Source: a virus. From it: 23,107 nucleotides of DNA. Under the pieces are notes generated by a model that saw only the letters and a list, made by a program, of their open reading frames with translations, was not told where the DNA came from and searched no databases. The DNA lies in the IMG/VR virus record IMGVR_UViG_3300023176_001117, positions 1 to 23,107 of that record. The stretch is one strand, 5' to 3'. A program made the translations under genes and the position numbers. Shown here piece by piece: positions 9,266 to 16,060 of the stretch (position 1 is the stretch's first letter; each line of letters begins with the position of its first letter).

Positions 9266-9820
9266 TTTAAGCCACTGGCTAAATGAATACAAATCATCGA
9301 AGATAATTGTTTTATCTTTTAGTTGTTGGTATTTAGATTCTTCTAATTTTTTTTCAGTTATTTTACCGTATCCTGTTCTAACTAAAACAGGCTTAACGTC
9401 AAACCTTGATGCAAATTCAAGGTCGCTTATTTTGTCTCCAACATAGTATCCTTTGTAAAATGATATTAAATAATCTCTTTGTGCTTGTAAAAACATACCT
9501 ATGTTTGGTTTTCTAAAGTTGTCAAATTCGTCACTTCCGGTACTATACAAGAGTCCATCTAGTTTACACCCAGTTTCATCAAACAACAGTTTTTCTAAAT
9601 ACTGGTGTACAGTATGAACACTAAAGTCGTCCATATGACCTTTACTAACACCTGCTTGATTAGTAAGAACAATTGTAGCATAACCTAAGTCTTTAATTTC
9701 TTTTATGGCTTCTAAACTTCTAGGAATGGGTTTAAACTGCTCTTTTTTAGAAATATAAGTTCCTGTATCTTCATTAATTGTTCCGTCTCTATCTAAACCA
9801 ATGACTATTCTTTTATCCAC
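9251..9820 (-). CDS. gmhB: D-glycero-D-manno-heptose 1,7-bisphosphate 7-phosphatase (HAD family)
   Basis: HAD-superfamily phosphatase that removes the 7-phosphate of heptose bisphosphate in the ADP-heptose pathway. Counting from the start used here (189 aa; the family is about 190): motif I LDRDGT with Asp10 and Asp12, motif II LTNQAGVSKG (Thr53-Asn54), motif III RKPNIGM (Lys104), and motif IV YVGDKISD (Asp129, Asp133). The start is the GTG at 9820, since a GGAG lies 9 bases upstream and the protein then begins just before the first HAD strand. The frame extends to another GTG at 9862, but that would add an unusual 14-residue leader and a 50-base overlap. With the 9820 start it overlaps the cupin gene by 8 bases. 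The zinc-binding Cys/His loop found in many GmhB proteins before RKP is absent. It is the last gene of the operon. A related histidinol-phosphate phosphatase role is less likely given its neighbours. Confidence 0.85.
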   Translation of the reverse strand: MDKRIVIGLDRDGTINEDTGTYISKKEQFKPIPRSLEAIKEIKDLGYATIVLTNQAGVSKGHMDDFSVHTVHQYLEKLLFDETGCKLDGLLYSTGSDEFDNFRKPNIGMFLQAQRDYLISFYKGYYVGDKISDLEFASRFDVKPVLVRTGYGKITEKKLEESKYQQLKDKTIIFDDLYSFSQWLKDEAH

Positions 9821-10199
9821 TTTGACTATCTCCAGGTATAATTCTAAAATTATCTTCAACACTGTCTGCTGTACTTACTTCAGTAATACTAGAATTTTCT
9901 TCAAGTGCTTCTAGTTGATGAGGTTGTAATGGAGGATTATGCCATGTATCACCTTCTTTTAATTCAGCCTCCATAAGTGTTGCAGTATTTGTATCAATCC
10001 AACGCAATTTAAATCGTCCATTGTTAACAAACCATGTTTCATCTTTTTCTCGATGAAAGTGCATACTAAACTTTGATCCTATATTTTTAAAGACCATAAT
10101 TTTACCACAATACTTGTCGTTAGTTGCCCAGATTAATTCATAACCCCAACCCTTTTGTACAACACCAGATAATCTTTCAGTTTGGTTAGACGTTTGCAT
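9813..10199 (-). CDS. cupin, phosphomannose-isomerase-like sugar isomerase candidate
   Basis: A single-domain cupin of 128 residues. Cupin motif 1 is visible as GSKFSMHFHREKDETWFVNNG, with metal ligands His47, His49 and Glu54. Motif 2 is GDTWHNPPLQPHQLEALEE, with His94. The leading KGWGYELIW and trailing ITEVSTADSVEDNFRI segments resemble the C-terminal cupin of type II mannose-6-phosphate isomerases. GAGG precedes the ATG at a spacing of 9 bases. It overlaps hldD by 14 bases and gmhB by 8 and lies between these two heptose enzymes. The family assignment is firm; the substrate is not shown. Phosphomannose isomerase and GmhA catalyse the same kind of C1-C2 ketose-aldose isomerisation, so it could stand in for GmhA, or it could modify a nucleotide sugar. 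Confidence 0.8.
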   Translation of the reverse strand: MQTSNQTERLSGVVQKGWGYELIWATNDKYCGKIMVFKNIGSKFSMHFHREKDETWFVNNGRFKLRWIDTNTATLMEAELKEGDTWHNPPLQPHQLEALEENSSITEVSTADSVEDNFRIIPGDSQSG

Positions 10200-11013
10200 T
10201 TATATAATCCTCTACTTTAATCCAATCGATATCAATTACAGAATTTAACTTGTCTAAATTTGCACAAGTAAAGTCTTGATATTGTGTTTTTAAATTTTCT
10301 GGAATTGGCACATATCTAATTTCTGCATTGTATTTGTTTGCAATTTTGTTTGCAATTTGATAAAAACTAACACTATTGCCAGTACCAACATTCCAAATCC
10401 CCGATTCATCGACACCGAGCATTTTTTCATGTACTTTAGCAACGTCCTCTACGCAAACAAAATCACGCTTGTATTTTTCACTATTTTCAAATAATGTAAT
10501 AAAACCGTTTTCTTTTGCCTGTTGTGTAAATTTAGTTACCGGTGATGCTTGATCACCTTTGTGATCTTCTCTAGGACCATATACATTAAAATATCTAAAA
10601 CCTTGTACAAGTATTTCAAAATCTTGACTATGTTGTGATATAAATCTATCAAACAAATATTTTGACCAAGCATACGGTGACTGCGGCAATAGCGGACCGT
10701 CTTCTTTAAAATGTGTTGGCCTATAGCCGCCATAAACGCTTGCACTTGAAGCATATTGAAAATTAGTCCCCATCATATCACATGCCTGTACCAACCTCAC
10801 GCTGTATTCAAAGTTTTGTTCTAATATTTTATCTACATTAGTTTCAGTTGTACTACTAATAGCACCTAAATGTATTACCCAATCATAACTAGACGGATCT
10901 GGTATTGTGTTAGGAACATATTCCCATCCTTCAACTTCATGACCTTGCTCTTGTAAATACAATGCAAGATTTGATCCGATAAATCCTTTATATCCTGTAA
11001 CTAATATTCTCAT
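10186..11013 (-). CDS. hldD: ADP-L-glycero-D-manno-heptose 6-epimerase
   Basis: Short-chain dehydrogenase/epimerase of 275 residues that converts ADP-D-glycero- to ADP-L-glycero-D-manno-heptose. The Rossmann glycine motif is GYKGFIGS (Gly7, Gly10, Gly13), followed by HLGAISSTTE. The active site has ASSASVYGG (Ser89-Tyr94) and YAWSK (Tyr114, Lys118). The segment RYFNVYGPREDHKGDQASP (Arg140 to Pro158, including Lys152) is characteristic of HldD rather than general UDP-sugar epimerases. It is shorter than bacterial HldD (about 310 aa), mainly in loops. Its ATG overlaps the hldE stop by 4 bases (ATGA), and its 3' end overlaps the cupin gene. This is the second gene of the ADP-heptose operon. Confidence 0.9.
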   Translation of the reverse strand: MRILVTGYKGFIGSNLALYLQEQGHEVEGWEYVPNTIPDPSSYDWVIHLGAISSTTETNVDKILEQNFEYSVRLVQACDMMGTNFQYASSASVYGGYRPTHFKEDGPLLPQSPYAWSKYLFDRFISQHSQDFEILVQGFRYFNVYGPREDHKGDQASPVTKFTQQAKENGFITLFENSEKYKRDFVCVEDVAKVHEKMLGVDESGIWNVGTGNSVSFYQIANKIANKYNAEIRYVPIPENLKTQYQDFTCANLDKLNSVIDIDWIKVEDYINANV

Positions 11014-12149
11014 TTGCTCTTCTCTATAATACTTGTTGTACTAAATCCTTTTACTGTAGGAATAATTTTTACAGGCACAATGTCATGCCCAACTACTTGT
11101 TCTACAGTGTAATCTCCACCCTTGACAATCATGTCAGGATTTAGTTTTTTAATTAGTTCGTATGGTGTATCTTCGTCAAAGACAACAACTTCATCTACCC
11201 AAGACAACAATTCTAATTGTTCTTTGCGTGTTTGTTCTGTGTTTATAGGACGACTATTTCCTTTAAGACGTTTTGTACTAGCATCACTATTAATACCTAC
11301 TACAAGTTTTTCTCCTAACGCACGAGCTTCTTTTAATAAAGTAAAATGACCTCTATGTAATATATCAAATACACCGTTTGTAAAAATAACACGTTCTTGT
11401 AAATCTTCAGGTTTAACTACATATGTGCCAACATGCTTAACTGATTCTGTTGCACCTTTTGCAGCTAGTTTAAGACAGTCGCTGTAACTTTTTCCTCGAC
11501 TCATTCCGTAAACAAATGTAGCAAGAAAACAATCACCTGCACCTGTAACATCATTTACTTCGACAGGATCTGGTTTAATTTTGTAATATATTCCGTCTAT
11601 GTCTGCAATTATATCTTCGCCTGCAGAAGTAATAATTAAATTATTTTTCCATGCTGCAAATTCAAATGTATGATATTCTTTTTTGTTAGGTTTAACTAAC
11701 CAAGCACCTTGATAAAAACTATAATGACGTTTAGGATCTACAATAATTTTACAATCATATTTGTTGATGTGTTCTATAATTTGTTGTGAATATTCTAGTA
11801 CACCTTTATTATAATCACTCAGTATTACAACATCATACTCACTAAAATTTTTCTCTTTTATAGTATTAAGTGCTTCTTTACTATTAGTTTCAAAATCTTG
11901 ATCTATACGTGTAACGTAATGACCATCACACAGCACACGAGTCTTAATACATTTAGGCGACGATAAGTCTAACATTTCTACATCTACACCTAAGTTCAAT
12001 AGATTAAGATATACGAGGTATGCACCACCCCATTGCTCCCAACTATCTTGCTGACTAACAACAGGCACAGGAGCTTCAGGACTCAATCGTGTTGATGTTC
12101 CTGTGATATATTTGTCAATAATAATGTCGCCAATAACTAAGACTTTCAT
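11010..12149 (-). CDS. hldE: bifunctional heptose 7-phosphate kinase / heptose 1-phosphate adenylyltransferase
   Basis: 379 residues with two domains. The PfkB-type kinase (about 1-245) begins GDIIIDKYITGTSTRLSPEAPVPVV and has IIVDPK near 135-140 and DVTGAGDCF with catalytic Asp206. The nucleotidyltransferase (about 253-379) has TNGVFDILHRGH (HxGH at 265-268), KRLKGNSRP and a final STTSII. This is the RfaE/HldE order. The kinase domain is shorter than in E. coli HldE (477 aa in total). The sugar-binding GGAxNVAxN segment is altered here to GGAYLVYLN (41-49), losing the first Asn. It is the first gene of the minus-strand heptose operon, behind a near-consensus sigma-70 promoter only 5 bases upstream, and no Shine-Dalgarno is visible. 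ADP-heptose synthesis is the confident role; whether the kinase half is fully active is open. Confidence 0.9.
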   Translation of the reverse strand: MKVLVIGDIIIDKYITGTSTRLSPEAPVPVVSQQDSWEQWGGAYLVYLNLLNLGVDVEMLDLSSPKCIKTRVLCDGHYVTRIDQDFETNSKEALNTIKEKNFSEYDVVILSDYNKGVLEYSQQIIEHINKYDCKIIVDPKRHYSFYQGAWLVKPNKKEYHTFEFAAWKNNLIITSAGEDIIADIDGIYYKIKPDPVEVNDVTGAGDCFLATFVYGMSRGKSYSDCLKLAAKGATESVKHVGTYVVKPEDLQERVIFTNGVFDILHRGHFTLLKEARALGEKLVVGINSDASTKRLKGNSRPINTEQTRKEQLELLSWVDEVVVFDEDTPYELIKKLNPDMIVKGGDYTVEQVVGHDIVPVKIIPTVKGFSTTSIIEKSK

Positions 12150-12154
12150 GCTTT

Positions 12155-12183
12155 ATTATACTACATCAGTTATTATTAGTCAA
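12155..12183 (-). promoter_or_regulatory. sigma-70-type (early) promoter of the heptose operon
   Basis: Read on the minus strand: TTGACT (12183-12178), a 17-base spacer, then TATAAT (12160-12155). This is 11 of 12 consensus bases at the optimal spacing. The -10 ends 5 bases before the hldE ATG, so transcription would start at or within 1 base of the start codon. It overlaps the 3' end of the NUDIX gene. Confidence 0.8.
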
Positions 12184-12610
12184 GTAAATCTGCCATGCTA
12201 AACACTGTTTCTAACTTAGCACGATTTATTTTACTTTGAAGGGTATTACGTAGGCCTTTGTGCAACGGCATTGGCCAATTATTGTAACTAGCCCATGCAT
12301 AACCTGTATGCTCGTTGTTAAGTACTGGAATAAATTCTTCGCGTATTACACACAAATATGTGTGAAATTGAAAATGTTGATCTGTACTTATAAAGGTTTC
12401 TAATGGAATTGTTTTTTCAATTGTAGGAACCTGGCCTACTTCTTCTTGAATTTCTCTTTGTAAACCTTCCCACGGGGTTTCGCGTTCTTCATTAGTGCCG
12501 CCTACAAGACCCCAAACGTTTGAACGCTTTCCGTTGTTTCTATATAAAAATAAAAATCTTTTAGTATCTAGTGTGTAAAACAATGCACCACTACAAATAA
12601 TATTGTCCAT
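12176..12610 (-). CDS. NUDIX hydrolase
   Basis: 144 residues with one NUDIX domain. The box GX5EX7REUXEEXG runs from Gly38 (TNEER, Glu44) to RE-I-Q-EE-V-G (Arg52, Glu53, Glu56, Glu57, Gly59), with all metal-binding acidic residues intact. It is preceded by NVWGLVGG. The family cleaves nucleoside diphosphates linked to another moiety; the substrate here cannot be read from sequence. MutT-like clean-up of oxidised or excess nucleotides, or turnover of nucleotide sugars, are both possible. Its ATG lies 8 bases after the gp15 stop in the same direction, with only a weak Shine-Dalgarno, so it is probably transcribed with gp14-gp15. Its 3' end carries the -35 of the heptose operon promoter. Confidence 0.85.
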   Translation of the reverse strand: MDNIICSGALFYTLDTKRFLFLYRNNGKRSNVWGLVGGTNEERETPWEGLQREIQEEVGQVPTIEKTIPLETFISTDQHFQFHTYLCVIREEFIPVLNNEHTGYAWASYNNWPMPLHKGLRNTLQSKINRAKLETVFSMADLLD

Positions 12611-12618
12611 ACAAATAA

Positions 12619-14046
12619 TTATCCGTAGAGGTCAATTCTCCATGTGCCAACTGGATAATCACCTTCAACGCTCATTAACCAGGATCCATTTGAATATCTA
12701 TACTGTATACCTGTGTTTAAGTTTGTTGTATAAGTAGTTTCGGTAATTTCACTAGCATTGAATATAATGTTCCATTTAGAACCATCCCATTCTACAATAT
12801 CATTACCACTAGCAATTAGACCAGAACCATCATTATTTCGCCATGCCTTAGATACTTCTTGGGCATCTTCATTCCCTACATCATCTAATAGCAATAGTCT
12901 AACACCCGAAGCACGAACTCCTTCGGGGTTAAATCTTGTAGGATCTATAATATAATCTATACTTGTTCTGTCTCCTAATGAACTAGTAATAATACTATCA
13001 GAAGGGAAACTGTCTGTGTCCCAATTAATTTGTAATGCTTTTGGATCAAATGGATTTACACTAATTGTTCCGGTAACAGTATTATTTGAATCGTCAATGC
13101 TAGTTAAATAAATTCTACTAACATCTGCAAGATAATTTCCTGGAAGTGCTTCAAATATTTCATCCCAATTTATTCCACCTACAATACCATTTGCTATAAG
13201 TTTAGCAGTAAATCCTTCTATGTATACACCGTAACCTTTGTAGTTAACATTGGCCATTTGATCTGTTAAATCAGTTGCAGGACGTCTACCAAACTCATTT
13301 TCAGTAATACCTGATTGTGTATAATCATCATATGCATTAACTTCTGGTGTACTTACTCCTGTTTCTATGGTACCTCTATTTTCATCAAACATGCTAGTAA
13401 TAACATTTGTAATAACACCCATCTTTTTAACTTTAACAGGTGGACTAATATATATTGGTACACTAAATGTTAGAGTAGCAATATCAATTTCTGAGTCTAC
13501 ACCAACAGGAACACTTCTATTAGACCATTGTACACTTTCTAAGTTAACAACTGTAATACTAGTCCAATCAATAAAGTTATCAGTGGTTTGTATTTCTAAA
13601 CTTGGATTAAACAGTACTAATATTTGCTCTAGAATTTGTAACTTTTGATCTGTGTTTGAAGTCCATATATCTACATTTGCTCGCATCATATACGGAGTTG
13701 GTATTAGTCTTTCAACTGTATAATTTGGACCTTGGAAATTAAGGTATTCTTGGTTTAAATCATCGTATGCACGTTCTCTAATATTAACGGAACGTGTGTA
13801 AGATGCATCTGTTAAGCGATCTTTGTCTAATTCAAGTGCAGTAATATACACTGACATACGTGGTGCGCTTGGTAATTTGTTTTCAGAATTTTCTCTAATA
13901 ATATTAGCAACTTGTCTAGTTAAGTCGCCATACATTACAGGTACTTCTTTAGTTTTTCCTTTCCCGTCCTTGACCGGAAAATTACTAACAATACGCATTA
14001 ATTGGGTTATATATCGTCTTACTTGTCCGTCGTAAAAATGCTGCAT
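12619..14046 (-). CDS. 15: gp15-like proximal tail sheath stabilisation / tail terminator protein
   Basis: 475 residues. The first 230 or so match the layout of T4 gp15: an N-terminal FYDGQVRRYITQLMRIVSNF, then EVPVMYGDLTRQ, LPSAPRMSVYITALELD, and then YTVERLIPTPYMMRANVDIWT. QILEQILVLFNPSLEIQ, a VNLESV strand and VGVDSEIDIATLTFSVPIYISPP follow. T4 gp15 (272 aa) caps the tail tube and sheath and joins the tail to the neck. The extra 200-plus C-terminal residues include a loop-rich region and two short Trp-containing modules (IVEWDGSKWNIIF and YRYSNGSWLMSVEG). The stop of gp14 and the start of this gene overlap by 1 base, so translation is likely coupled. It is on the opposite strand from gp13 and gp18. 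Confidence in the T4 equivalent is high for the N-terminal domain. Confidence 0.8.
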   Translation of the reverse strand: MQHFYDGQVRRYITQLMRIVSNFPVKDGKGKTKEVPVMYGDLTRQVANIIRENSENKLPSAPRMSVYITALELDKDRLTDASYTRSVNIRERAYDDLNQEYLNFQGPNYTVERLIPTPYMMRANVDIWTSNTDQKLQILEQILVLFNPSLEIQTTDNFIDWTSITVVNLESVQWSNRSVPVGVDSEIDIATLTFSVPIYISPPVKVKKMGVITNVITSMFDENRGTIETGVSTPEVNAYDDYTQSGITENEFGRRPATDLTDQMANVNYKGYGVYIEGFTAKLIANGIVGGINWDEIFEALPGNYLADVSRIYLTSIDDSNNTVTGTISVNPFDPKALQINWDTDSFPSDSIITSSLGDRTSIDYIIDPTRFNPEGVRASGVRLLLLDDVGNEDAQEVSKAWRNNDGSGLIASGNDIVEWDGSKWNIIFNASEITETTYTTNLNTGIQYRYSNGSWLMSVEGDYPVGTWRIDLYG

Positions 14047-15209
14047 TAGTTATCTGCCTTTGGTTTAAGTGCTTTAGATAAACTTTGTCTTTCTTCAACA
14101 ACTTCACCGTTAATTTTATTAGTATTAGTATTATTAATAAAGCTAGTTTTCTGAGTATATCTATCAAGTGTATTACTTAGTGTCATACGTGCATCGTCTG
14201 TTACTTTCACCCACCTAGTTCCATCATATGTAAACATTCTGTTTGGGAAAAAGTCTGTACGCAAATAGTAATCTCCTCTAATTGGATTGCGAGGAAATTG
14301 TATGCCAAAACCGTAAGGTGCACCATTAGGAGTAGTTCCATCTCCATAATTCAACAAGTATCCTGTATATCCTTCTCGTTCAGGACGATTTGTAACTTCG
14401 TCAGCAGTGTTACTAATATTGCTTGCTTCTAAGTCTTCTTGGTCTGCTGTTTTAAGAGCAATAGTACCATCATCATTAGTTGCTACTGTATAATAATGAC
14501 TAGTCTCAAATCCTGACTTGGGTGAATCTGCTTCTGCTTGTGCAACTACAGCATTTGAAATTTGCATTTCTTTTTCATATGTTGAAAGTACATCACGGAG
14601 CGTAGTATCTGATCCTTCAGTTGCTGGAAGGTCGAGTATTTCTGCGTATTCTTGGCCGTCGTATATTTGCTTTAATTTAAGTCTGTATAAGTGCGGATAC
14701 CAAGTATGACTAAATCCTTCTGCTGCACGATTAACATCTTCAACAACATAAAAACGTTTTAGTGCCATGTCATAATCATTTAGTGCATACTCGTCTTTTA
14801 AGTGAGGAAGTTCTATAACATCACCACTCATAATTTTTCTACCTAATGTTTTGACACTACTTCTAATATGTATAGTCATAAACAGTGTATCATTGCTTAA
14901 AAATAAACCAAACTGACTTAGATCAAAATCAATGTCTTGGACATTATATATTGCTCGCATAGTATAGATGTCTGGATCATACTTGCGATCTCTGTTTTCA
15001 AGAAATAACAAATCTTGTATATTAGTTTCTTTTACAGCATCATATGTTGGCTGATCAGCAGTTCCTTCACCTTCTGCAGGATTTTCAGGACCTATGTATT
15101 TGTGTATGTTAATATCAGTGCCGCCAACCTGAAACATTTCCCCAATTTGTCTATCTAGGAATTCGTAATCGTTACCGCGCTCTGGTTTATATAAACTTAA
15201 TCTTGGCAT
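14046..15209 (-). CDS. 14: gp14-like neck protein
   Basis: 387 residues from the start used here. The N-terminus MPRLSLYKPERGNDYEFLDR and the GEMFQVGGTDINIHKYIGP segment are characteristic of gp14 neck proteins of marine T4-like phages. So are DLLFLENRDRKYDPDIYTM and VQDIDFDLSQFGLFLSNDTL. Neck proteins gp13 and gp14 close the portal after packaging and receive the tail. Near the C-terminus is a GDYYLRTDFFPNRMFTYDGTRW module. The frame is open upstream to 15272, but the added residues are hydrophobic and unlike the family, and they run antisense into gp13. The start at 15209 fits both the family and the promoter (15215 is a possible alternative). There is no Shine-Dalgarno; the late promoter box ends 5 bases before the ATG. 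The protein is longer than T4 gp14 (256 aa). Confidence 0.8.
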   Translation of the reverse strand: MPRLSLYKPERGNDYEFLDRQIGEMFQVGGTDINIHKYIGPENPAEGEGTADQPTYDAVKETNIQDLLFLENRDRKYDPDIYTMRAIYNVQDIDFDLSQFGLFLSNDTLFMTIHIRSSVKTLGRKIMSGDVIELPHLKDEYALNDYDMALKRFYVVEDVNRAAEGFSHTWYPHLYRLKLKQIYDGQEYAEILDLPATEGSDTTLRDVLSTYEKEMQISNAVVAQAEADSPKSGFETSHYYTVATNDDGTIALKTADQEDLEASNISNTADEVTNRPEREGYTGYLLNYGDGTTPNGAPYGFGIQFPRNPIRGDYYLRTDFFPNRMFTYDGTRWVKVTDDARMTLSNTLDRYTQKTSFINNTNTNKINGEVVEERQSLSKALKPKADN

Positions 15210-15214
15210 ATACA

Positions 15215-15222
15215 TATTTATC
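15215..15222 (-). promoter_or_regulatory. late promoter box GATAAATA for gp14 (minus strand)
   Basis: TATTTATC on the plus strand, so GATAAATA reading toward gp14. It ends 5 bases before the gp14 ATG at 15209, and with T4 spacing (box at about -13 to -6) the start site falls on the A of the ATG. It forms one arm of an inverted repeat with the gp13 promoter. Confidence 0.65.
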
Positions 15223-15226
15223 GTTA

Positions 15227-15234
15227 GATAAATA
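15227..15234 (+). promoter_or_regulatory. late promoter box GATAAATA for gp13 (plus strand)
   Basis: Exact GATAAATA, 19 bases before the gp13 ATG, followed by a CGGAG Shine-Dalgarno at 15241-15245. Only GTTA separates it from the divergent box at 15215-15222. Confidence 0.75.
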
Positions 15235-15253
15235 CTACGACGGAGAAACCTAA

Positions 15254-16012
15254 ATGGCAAATATATCAACACAGAAACAAGAAATATACGATTATGTTTA
15301 CGCTATGCTCGGCGGAGGCATGGTTGATGTAGAACTTGATCCTGTACACTACGAAACTGCTTTAAACAAGGCACTTACAAGATTTAGACAACGCAGTGAT
15401 AATAGTGTTGAAGAATCTTATATGTTTATGCCAACCGTTATTGATCAAAACGAATATACACTACCAAAAGAAGTAGTAGAAGTTCGTAAATTATTTCGCA
15501 GATCAATCGGTTCACGCAGCGGCGGCGGCGATGGCGGCACATTGTTTGAACCGTTCAACCTTGCTTATACTAATACGTATTTGTTAGCAAGTTCAAATTT
15601 AGGTGGACTAGCAACATACGATTTCTTTAGCCAATATCAAGAACTTGTAGGACGTATGTTTGGCTCGTTTATTGAATTCAAATGGAATACTACAAGTAAA
15701 AAATTAACTCTACTACAGCGTCCTAGAGCAGAAGAAAATTTATTATTGTACTGTTACAACTACCGTCCAGATGAACAACTATTAGAAGATTATCTAGCAG
15801 TACAATGGATTAAAGATTATACACTTGCTAGTTGTAAGTTTATGCTAGGTGAAGCACGAAGCAAGTTTGCTACTATTGCTGGTCCACAAGGCGGATCGAC
15901 ACTTAACGGTGATGCACTAAAAGCCGAAGCACAAGCTGAAATGGAAAAGTTAGAAGCAGAAGTATCTCAAGCAGTTGCAGGCGGCACAGGATACGGCTTT
16001 TTAATTGGTTGA
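15254..16012 (+). CDS. 13: probable neck / head-completion protein (gp13-like)
   Basis: 252 residues. The start has Shine-Dalgarno CGGAG at a good distance and a late promoter box. Distinctive segments are YDYVYAMLGGGMVDVELDP, NKALTRFRQRSDNSVEESY, NEYTLPKEVVEVRKLFRRSIG, FFSQYQELVGRMFG, a WIKDYTLASCKFMLGEARSKF helix (a few residues shortened here) and IAGPQGGSTLNG. I recognise this as a conserved marine T4-like phage structural protein usually placed next to gp14 and given as neck protein gp13; T4 gp13 is 309 aa. The C-terminal third is a charged Glu/Ala-rich helix, ending GTGYGFLIG. It is divergent from gp14, sharing a 20-bp promoter region. The structural role is confident; the exact gp13 equivalence is moderately so. 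Confidence 0.65.
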   Translation: MANISTQKQEIYDYVYAMLGGGMVDVELDPVHYETALNKALTRFRQRSDNSVEESYMFMPTVIDQNEYTLPKEVVEVRKLFRRSIGSRSGGGDGGTLFEPFNLAYTNTYLLASSNLGGLATYDFFSQYQELVGRMFGSFIEFKWNTTSKKLTLLQRPRAEENLLLYCYNYRPDEQLLEDYLAVQWIKDYTLASCKFMLGEARSKFATIAGPQGGSTLNGDALKAEAQAEMEKLEAEVSQAVAGGTGYGFLIG

Positions 16013-16036
16013 CAAACTTTTTTAATCTGCTATAAT
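16009..16036 (+). promoter_or_regulatory. consensus sigma-70-type promoter for the dNMP-kinase-like gene
   Basis: TTGACA at 16009-16014, a 16-base spacer, and TATAAT at 16031-16036: both hexamers are perfect. The -35 overlaps the gp13 stop codon. A GGAG Shine-Dalgarno at 16051-16054 and the ATG at 16061 follow. This is a host-polymerase (early) promoter inside late genes. Confidence 0.85.
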
Positions 16037-16060
16037 ATATAGAAATAATAGGAGTTCTAT

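Noticed and set aside
9821-9862. Longer gmhB starting at GTG 9862
   Set aside because: It adds a 14-residue leader unlike the family. The GTG at 9820 has a GGAG at the right distance and starts just before the HAD motif.
11122-11349. Plus-strand 75-residue frame inside hldE
   Set aside because: It is antisense to the conserved nucleotidyltransferase domain and has Ser/Thr-rich shadow composition.
15210-15272. Longer gp14 starting at 15272
   Set aside because: The extra residues are unlike gp14 N-termini, run through the divergent promoter and lie antisense to the gp13 start.
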